DNA of 16,661 nt from DASQUK01 sp046723645. GTDB lineage: Bacteria > Actinomycetota > Acidimicrobiia > Acidimicrobiales > VFJN01. The position numbers were made by a program, and so were the translations under genes. Each line of letters opens with the position of its first letter. Within the stretch, counting starts at the first letter, position 1. Of this stretch, positions 11,928 to 16,661 are shown piece after piece. The notes beneath the pieces are model-generated. The model was not told the DNA's origin. It did not search any database and saw nothing but the letters and a program-made list of their open reading frames with translations. The DNA lies in the NCBI GenBank assembly GCA_046723645.1, contig JBKOUY010000209.1, forward strand, positions 1-16,661. Reading direction: 5' to 3'.

Positions 11928-13442
11928 GTGCTCGCATCCGTCGCGTCGGCGACCCTGCTCGGCGTCGAGGGCCGACCCGTTCGGGTCGAGGTCCACGTGT
12001 CCAAGGGATTGCCGGGGTTCACCGTCGTCGGGCTTCCCGACACCACATGCCGCGAGGCGCGTGACCGCGTGCGGGCCGCGCTGATGTCCAGCCGGCTGGC
12101 CTGGCCCAACGCCCGGGTCACGGTCAATCTGGCGCCGCCCGGGGTGCGCAAGGTCGGCGCCGGCCTCGATCTCGCCATCGCCGTGGGCCTCCTGGTTGCC
12201 AGCGAGCAGCTCCCTCCCATGGCGTGCGACGGGCGCGCCTTCGTGGGCGAGCTCGGTCTCGACGGCTCGGTGCGGGCGGTGCCCGGGGCCCTACCGCTGA
12301 TCGACGCGCTGGCCGATCCCGAGATCGTGGTGCCGGCGGGGTGCACGGTCGAGGCCCAGCTCATCGCGCGTCACCTGATCCGCCCCATCGGCCGCCTGGA
12401 GGAACTGGTGAACGCCCTCGTCGGTCGCGAGCCCTGGCCCGAGGCGCCCGATCCCGTGGTGCTTCCGCCGCCGGTGCCCGGCCCCGACCTCGCCGACGTG
12501 CGGGGCCAGCCCGCCGCGCGCTACGCGCTCGAGGTCGCCGCGGCGGGCGGGCACCACCTGCTGCTTGTCGGCCCGCCGGGGGCGGGCAAGACCATGCTGG
12601 CCCGCAGGCTGGCGGGCCTCTTGCCGGACCTGGATCCCGCAGAGGCGCTTGAGACCACCTGCATCCATTCGGCCGCCGGGCAGCCGCTGCCGCCCGGGGG
12701 GCTCATACGCCGGCCGCCGCTCCGCGCACCCCATCACGGGGCGTCCGCGGTGTCGCTGGTCGGCGGCGGGTCGGGGTCGATGCAACCCGGCGAGGCCTCG
12801 CTCGCCCACAACGGCGTCTTGTTCCTCGACGAGGTCGGCGAGTTCGAGCCGCTGGTGCTCGACAGCCTGCGCCAGCCGCTGGAGGAGGGGGTCATCCGGG
12901 TGGCCCGCGCCGCCGCCAAGGTCACGTTCCCGGCGCGGGTCCTGCTGGTCGGGGCGATGAACCCGTGCCCCTGTGGCGCGGGCGGGCCGCCCGGGGGATG
13001 CCGCTGCTCGGGCGCCGCCCGCGCCCGCTACGCGCGCCGGCTGTCGGGGCCGCTGCTCGACCGCTTCGACCTGAGGGTCGAGGTGGGCAGGCCCGACGTG
13101 GCCGAGCTCCTCGACTCGTCGTCCGGTGAGGCGACGCGCGAGGTGGCCGCCAGGGTGGCGCTGGCCCGCGAGGCGGCCGCACGGCGCGACGTGCGCGCCA
13201 ATGCCGCACTGCCCGCCTGGCGGCTCGACGACGCGGCACCGCTCGACCGCGCCGCCACCCGCCTCGTCGAGCGGGCCCTGCGTTCCGGGAGGCTCACGGG
13301 CCGAGGCCTCGGCGGCGTCCGCCGGGTGGCACGCACCATCGCCGACCTCGCCGGCCATGCCGGGCCCCTTGGTGCCCACCACGTGAGCACGGCGCTGGCG
13401 CTGCGGGCGGATCCGGTCTGCCTCGACTGGCGGGTGGCGTGA
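11928..13442 (+). CDS. comM: ComM/YifB family Mg-chelatase-like AAA+ ATPase
   Basis: ComM is a hexameric AAA+ helicase that promotes branch migration during integration of single-stranded DNA in natural transformation; many non-competent bacteria also carry it. The 504-residue protein has an N-terminal ChlI-type domain (GLPGFTVVGLPD at 27-38, VTVNLAPPGVRKVGAGLDLAIA at 64-85), then the Mg-chelatase AAA+ core: Walker A GPPGAGKTM (215-223), APHHGASAVSLVGGG (268-281), PGEASLAHNGVLFLDE (Walker B about 297-302), and the cysteine motif AMNPCPCG...GGCRCS. The C-terminal helical domain ends with the typical RVARTIADLAG segment. GTG 11928-11930 is chosen for its AGGAGG 7 bases upstream and the family start (LASVASATLLGVEG); it heads a four-gene operon. 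The stop overlaps the dprA ATG as TGATG. Confidence 0.96.
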   Translation: MLASVASATLLGVEGRPVRVEVHVSKGLPGFTVVGLPDTTCREARDRVRAALMSSRLAWPNARVTVNLAPPGVRKVGAGLDLAIAVGLLVASEQLPPMACDGRAFVGELGLDGSVRAVPGALPLIDALADPEIVVPAGCTVEAQLIARHLIRPIGRLEELVNALVGREPWPEAPDPVVLPPPVPGPDLADVRGQPAARYALEVAAAGGHHLLLVGPPGAGKTMLARRLAGLLPDLDPAEALETTCIHSAAGQPLPPGGLIRRPPLRAPHHGASAVSLVGGGSGSMQPGEASLAHNGVLFLDEVGEFEPLVLDSLRQPLEEGVIRVARAAAKVTFPARVLLVGAMNPCPCGAGGPPGGCRCSGAARARYARRLSGPLLDRFDLRVEVGRPDVAELLDSSSGEATREVAARVALAREAAARRDVRANAALPAWRLDDAAPLDRAATRLVERALRSGRLTGRGLGGVRRVARTIADLAGHAGPLGAHHVSTALALRADPVCLDWRVA

Positions 13443-14620
13443 TGGCTGCATCGTGCGAGCCCACCGGCGGGCGACCAGCGGCCGCGGGCCTCCCCGCCGA
13501 GGCGTTCGCCGCCGCCCTCGCGTGCCTGCCGCGCATGGGTCCCGGCCGCCTGTCGGCCGTCCTTCGGTCCGAGGCCGCCGCGCTTGCCTGGGAGCGCATC
13601 CGTGCGGGCACGGGCTGGCGCGACACCGACGTCAGGGCCGCGCTGGGGGCTCAGCCCGCCGCGCTCGTGGCCGGCTGGCGCCGGGCGGCCGCGGAGATCG
13701 ACCCGGCCGCCGTGTGGCAGACGATCGTCGATCAGGGCATCGGCGTCGCCGTCATCGGCTCGGCCGGATATCCGCCCGTCCTGGCCGCCGACATCGAACC
13801 GCCCGCCGTGGTGTTCCACCTGGGATCTCCCGACGTCGTGGCCGGCCCCCGCGTCGCGGTGGTGGGCACGCGCCAGTGCAGCGCCACCGGCGCCGCCATC
13901 GCCTGGGAGCTGGGTCGTGACCTGGCGGCCGCCGGCGTTGCAGTCGTGTCCGGCCTCGCATCCGGCATCGACGCCGCCGGCCACCGGGGCGCCCTGGCCG
14001 CCGTGGGCCACGACGATGACGCACCACCGATCGGGGTCGTGGGCAGCGGGCTCGACGTCGTCTATCCGCGCGGCCAGGCCGAGCTGTGGCGGGCCGTGGC
14101 GTCGCATGGTGTCCTCCTGTCCGAGGCGCCCCTGGGTGCCCGGCCCGAGCGCTGGAGGTTCCCGGCGCGCAACCGCATCATCGCCGCGCTCGCCGACCTG
14201 GTTGTCGTCGTCGAGTCACACCGTACGGGCGGCTCGATGCACACCGTCGACGAGGCCGACCGCCGCGGCATCGACGTGATGGCGGTACCGGGGTCGGTTC
14301 GGGCGCCGGCCTCGGCGGGGACCAACGGGCTGCTCGCGGAGGGCCGGGCCCCCGTGTGCTCGGCCGACGACGTGCTGGTGGCGCTGGGGCTGCGTCCCGC
14401 AGGCCGCCGTACCCGGGAGGAGACGCGTCCCCGCCCCGACCCAGGCGACGTCAAGGTGCTCGAGGCCGTGGGGTGGCAGCCCGCCACCCTCGACCACATC
14501 GGTGTGCGTACCGGCCACGACCTGGCGGTCCTGGCACCGGCGCTCGACCGGCTCTGCGAGTCGGGGTGGGTGGCACGGCGCGGGGGTTGGTACGAGAGGG
14601 TCGCCGGGGGCACCCCATGA
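13442..14620 (+). CDS. dprA: DNA-processing protein DprA (Smf)
   Basis: DprA binds incoming single-stranded DNA and loads RecA during transformation. The 392-residue protein has an N-terminal helical region (about 15-100), a Rossmann-like DNA-binding domain with RVAVVGTRQCSATG (137-150), VVSGLASGIDAAGHRGAL (168-185), GSGLDVVYPR (201-210), RFPARNRIIAALADLVVVVE (239-258) and GSMHTVDEA, and a C-terminal winged-helix domain (about 335-392, WQPATLDHIGVRTGHDLAVL). All signature elements are intact. ATG 13442 overlaps the comM stop by one base (TGATG); the in-frame GTG at 13439 is an alternative adding one residue. With comM and xerC it makes a DNA-uptake and recombination operon, though no uptake machinery genes are in the window. 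Confidence 0.96.
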   Translation: MAASCEPTGGRPAAAGLPAEAFAAALACLPRMGPGRLSAVLRSEAAALAWERIRAGTGWRDTDVRAALGAQPAALVAGWRRAAAEIDPAAVWQTIVDQGIGVAVIGSAGYPPVLAADIEPPAVVFHLGSPDVVAGPRVAVVGTRQCSATGAAIAWELGRDLAAAGVAVVSGLASGIDAAGHRGALAAVGHDDDAPPIGVVGSGLDVVYPRGQAELWRAVASHGVLLSEAPLGARPERWRFPARNRIIAALADLVVVVESHRTGGSMHTVDEADRRGIDVMAVPGSVRAPASAGTNGLLAEGRAPVCSADDVLVALGLRPAGRRTREETRPRPDPGDVKVLEAVGWQPATLDHIGVRTGHDLAVLAPALDRLCESGWVARRGGWYERVAGGTP

Positions 14621-14627
14621 CTGCCGG

Positions 14628-14633
14628 TACCTT
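14628..14633 (+). promoter_or_regulatory. Possible internal -10 element before xerC
   Basis: TACCTT lies 8 bases before GTG 14642, matching the spacing of the other leaderless-type starts in this window. It overlaps the alternative TTG start (14633). Support is weak because short TANNNT matches occur by chance. Confidence 0.25.
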
Positions 14634-14641
14634 TGGCAACC

Positions 14642-15523
14642 GTGGCGCCAGGCTGGCGAGTCGAGGAGTTCGCCCGCTCGTTGACGGCGGCCGCACCGGC
14701 CACGGTCGAGGCCTACCGACGCGACCTTGCCGCATTCGTCACGTGGGCCGAGCGGCTTGGCCTCGGCTCGCCCGGCGACGTGCAGCGCACGACGGTCCGG
14801 CGCTACCTCGCGTTCCTGGCCACCCGGGGGTTCGCGCGCCGCACCATCGCCCGGCGGGCGTCGGCGCTCCGGCGCTACTTCGGCTGGGCCCGGCGCGTGG
14901 GCGCCAGTGCCAGCGACCCGACCGCGGGCCTCAGCGCTCCCAGGGGCGAGGCGCGGCTCCCACGGGTCCTGCACCCCGACGAGCTGCGCTCGCTGCTGAG
15001 CGATACCGCCACAGGCGGCACCGACGACGCCTGCGACCTGCGCGATACCGCCCTGCTCGAACTGCTCTACGGCAGCGGCCTGCGCGTGGCGGAGGCCGCT
15101 GCGCTCGATGTCGACGACCTCGACCTGGTACGACGGCGGGTCCGGGTGTGGGGCAAGGGCGGCAAGCAGCGCCTCGTCCCCCTCAGCGAACCCGCCGCCG
15201 ACGCCCTGGGGCGGTGGCTGGCCGACGGCCGCGGCGCGTTCGCTACCGAGGCCTCGCCGGCGGCGGCCGTCTTCCTCAACCGCCGCGGCCGCCGCATGAC
15301 GCCACGCGACGCTCGCCGCGTGCTGGATCGCCGAGCGGCCACCCCGACCCACCCGCATGCGTTGCGGCACACGTTCGCCACCCACCTGCTCGACGGGGGG
15401 GCCGACCTGCGGGTTGTCCAGGAGCTCCTCGGCCATGCAGACCTGGCGACGACGCAGCGTTACACTCACGTCTCCAAGGAACGGCTACGGTCCGTATTCG
15501 ACGCCACCCACCCACGGGCCTAG
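14642..15523 (+). CDS. xerC: Tyrosine recombinase XerC
   Basis: A site-specific tyrosine recombinase of the XerC/XerD type, which resolves chromosome dimers at dif. The 293-residue protein has the N-terminal SAM-like core-binding domain (about 5-95: PATVEAYRRDLAAFVTWAE, RRTIARRASALRRYFGWA) and the catalytic domain with R148 (GSGLRVAE), K172 (WGKGGKQR), H239 and R242 (HPHALRHTFATHLL), H265 (LLGHADLATTQ) and the nucleophile Y274 (RYTHV). All six catalytic positions are present, so it should be active. Its place after dprA and before whiG/rpsB fits the housekeeping XerC of Actinobacteria rather than a phage integrase. GTG 14642 is chosen; TTG 14633 in the same frame would add three residues. No Shine-Dalgarno site is evident. 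whiG starts 8 bases after the stop. Confidence 0.94.
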   Translation: MAPGWRVEEFARSLTAAAPATVEAYRRDLAAFVTWAERLGLGSPGDVQRTTVRRYLAFLATRGFARRTIARRASALRRYFGWARRVGASASDPTAGLSAPRGEARLPRVLHPDELRSLLSDTATGGTDDACDLRDTALLELLYGSGLRVAEAAALDVDDLDLVRRRVRVWGKGGKQRLVPLSEPAADALGRWLADGRGAFATEASPAAAVFLNRRGRRMTPRDARRVLDRRAATPTHPHALRHTFATHLLDGGADLRVVQELLGHADLATTQRYTHVSKERLRSVFDATHPRA

Positions 15524-15531
15524 GGGGGCAC

Positions 15532-16311
15532 TTGACCGTCGTTGACGTAAAGACTGGGGACTTGTGGGCCGCGTACAAGCGCGACGGCCAGCACGCGGCT
15601 CGCGATGAGCTGATCCTCCGGTACGCGCCCCTCGTGCAGTACGTAGCGGGGCGGATGGGGGCTGGCCTCCCCAGCCACGTCGACCGGGCCGACCTGGTGA
15701 GCTACGGCATCTTCGGCCTCATCGACGCCGTCGAGCGGTTCGACCCGGCGCGGGGATGCCGGTTCGAGACCTATGCCATCGCCAGGATCAAGGGCAACAT
15801 TCTCGACGAGCTGCGCTCACTCGACTGGGTGCCCCGCTCCGTCCGTGCCAAGGCCCGGCGCATCGAGGCCACCCTCGCCCGGCTCGCTGCCGCCCTGCAC
15901 CGCTCGCCGAGCGACGCCGAGCTCGCCGACGCCCTGGATATGAACGACGCCCAGCTCCAGCACGCGCTGGCGCAGGTCTCGCTGATGAGCCTCATCACGT
16001 TCGACGCCGCCGTGAGCTCGGCCGCCACCGACGATCCACCCCTGACCGTCGGCGATGTCCTGGCCAGCGGCGACGACGATCCGGTGGCCGCCGTCGAGCT
16101 CGCCGACCTGCGCCGGGCGCTGGCCGAAGCGATCGAGCGCCTGAGCGAGCGCGAGCGGGCCGTGGTCAGCCTCTACTACCACGACGGCCTCACGCTGGCC
16201 GAGATCGGTGAGGTGCTCGGGGTCACCGAGAGCCGCGCCTGCCAGATCCACGGCAAGGCCGTGACCAAGCTCCGGCTTCGGCTGACCGCAGCCGGCCGCG
16301 TGCCCGCCTGA
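15532..16311 (+). CDS. whiG: RNA polymerase sigma factor of the WhiG/FliA family
   Basis: A 259-residue alternative sigma factor. WhiG starts spore development in Streptomyces; the orthologous FliA drives flagellar genes elsewhere. Region 2 is at about 27-100 (ILRYAPLVQYVAGRM, DLVSYGIFGLIDAVERFDP, RFETYAIARIKGNILDELR, DWVPRSVR), region 3 at about 105-165, and region 4 at about 195-250 (LSERERAVVSLYYHDGLTLAEIGEVLGVTESRACQIH, read in parts) with the helix-turn-helix. All regions needed for -35 and -10 recognition are intact. TTG 15532-15534 is chosen as it follows the xerC stop closely behind a G-run; a second in-frame TTG at 15562 would cut ten residues. The open frame continues upstream through xerC and dprA, but that extension is an out-of-frame artefact. 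dprA-whiG neighbourhood is usual in Actinobacteria; which function it has here cannot be told from the window. Confidence 0.95.
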   Translation: MTVVDVKTGDLWAAYKRDGQHAARDELILRYAPLVQYVAGRMGAGLPSHVDRADLVSYGIFGLIDAVERFDPARGCRFETYAIARIKGNILDELRSLDWVPRSVRAKARRIEATLARLAAALHRSPSDAELADALDMNDAQLQHALAQVSLMSLITFDAAVSSAATDDPPLTVGDVLASGDDDPVAAVELADLRRALAEAIERLSERERAVVSLYYHDGLTLAEIGEVLGVTESRACQIHGKAVTKLRLRLTAAGRVPA

Positions 16312-16464
16312 CTCCCGGCCCGGGCACGACACCCGCCATCTGAGGCCTGACCCCGATCGGGGGATGCGCCCCGGCCGGCGGCGGGTGATTCGGGGCTCGC
16401 GGCCGCTTCCGCGAACTCCGCTCACTTCCCCCGAGGTACCGCACCACGCCCCGAGGGGGATGCC
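16312..16464 (+). other. 153-base untranslated leader before the last gene, possibly structured
   Basis: No open frame of note. It contains the 12-base palindrome CCCCGATCGGGG (16351-16362), a possible weak whiG terminator, then GGGTGATTC (16383-16391) and GCGAACTCCGCTCA (16411-16424) followed by CCCCCGAGGTA. The order of these last pieces loosely recalls the 3' half of c-di-AMP (ydaO) riboswitches, which often precede actinobacterial wall-hydrolase genes, but the conserved CGGAGGA segment is not found. A riboswitch is therefore not supported. Confidence 0.3.
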
Positions 16465-16661
16465 ATGTTTCCCGCGCGCCCGTCGTTCCGGCCCGTCCGC
16501 CTGCGCCCTCGCCGGCGCCACCACGCTCCACGCGACTCCGTGCTCGGCCGGCTGCGGCGTGGGCTCCATCGCCGGCGTCGCCTCCCCGCCGCCGTGGCGG
16601 TGGCGATCGCCGCCGCCAGCCTGTGGCCGGCCGAGCCGGCGGGCGCGCAGCCGTCCCAGGC
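16465..16661 (+). CDS. N-terminus of a secreted protein (3' truncated by window edge)
   Basis: The frame from ATG 16465-16467 stays open to the window edge, giving 65 codons. GAGGGGG lies about 5 bases upstream. The encoded segment has an unusually long, very basic N-region (residues 1-39, with RPRRRHH and HRRRR), a hydrophobic core (about 40-53, LPAAVAVAIAAASL) and a likely signal peptidase site AGA before QPSQ (around residue 61). In Actinobacteria an M23-type peptidase gene often lies between the xerC/whiG group and rpsB-tsf, so that is a reasonable guess for the product, but no catalytic domain is visible here. A start further downstream at GTG 16540, giving a shorter n-region, is possible. 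Confidence 0.68.
   Translation, partial: MFPARPSFRPVRLRPRRRHHAPRDSVLGRLRRGLHRRRRLPAAVAVAIAAASLWPAEPAGAQPSQ

Noticed and set aside
14642..15523. Phage or integrative-element integrase
   Set aside because: The recombinase is a full-length XerC-type protein in its usual chromosomal place beside dprA and whiG, with no tRNA, attachment repeats or phage genes around it.
14086..15531. Long upstream extension of the whiG reading frame through dprA and xerC
   Set aside because: The frame is open only because of high G+C; the extension is Arg/Pro/Gly-rich and the sigma homology starts just after 15532.

Overview
The window is about 70% G+C chromosomal DNA from an actinobacterium, most likely an uncultured member of the Acidimicrobiia or a relative. 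This rests on gene order and families: smc, ftsY, ffh, rpsP, KH protein, rimM, trmD, rplS, DUF2469, yraN, comM, dprA, xerC, whiG. DUF2469 and a WhiG-type sigma factor are actinobacterial markers. Several starts sit a few bases behind a TANNNT -10 box without a Shine-Dalgarno site, the leaderless gene style common in Actinobacteria. The class-level placement is inference.

Layout. (1) 1-1394, +: 3' part of smc. (2) 1395-4085, -: a three-gene accessory block lying between smc and ftsY, which are often close neighbours. It encodes a secreted protein with cysteine-containing tandem repeats, an L,D-transpeptidase lipoprotein, and an ECF-like sigma factor fused to an anti-sigma zinc motif, a transmembrane helix and an extracytoplasmic Ig-like domain. 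The sigma gene's stop codon directly abuts that of smc. (3) 4086-4341: divergent intergenic region with two inverted repeats and a putative ftsY promoter. (4) 4342-10059, +: protein targeting and translation genes (ftsY, a YtxH/BON-like protein, ffh, rpsP, khpA, rimM, trmD, rplS). (5) 10157-10816, +: DUF2469 and yraN. (6) 10820-11725: a 36-residue membrane microprotein (-) divergent from a crotonase-family gene (+) that ends in a likely intrinsic terminator. (7) 11726-11927: terminator, AT-rich island, palindrome and putative promoter. (8) 11928-16311, +: comM, dprA, xerC and whiG, nearly all overlapping or within about 20 bases. (9) 16312-16661: a 153-base leader and the 5' end of a gene for a secreted protein, perhaps the M23 peptidase often found near rpsB.

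How the genes work together. FtsY and Ffh are the receptor and GTPase of the signal recognition particle, and their putative promoters share an 11-base sequence. RpsP, RimM, TrmD, RplS and KhpA form the classic ribosome and tRNA-maturation group. ComM, DprA and XerC act on incoming or recombining DNA. The minus-strand block looks like an envelope-sensing unit: a membrane-tethered sigma factor whose outer domain could monitor the cell surface, beside an enzyme that cross-links peptidoglycan. It is the most unusual part of the window.
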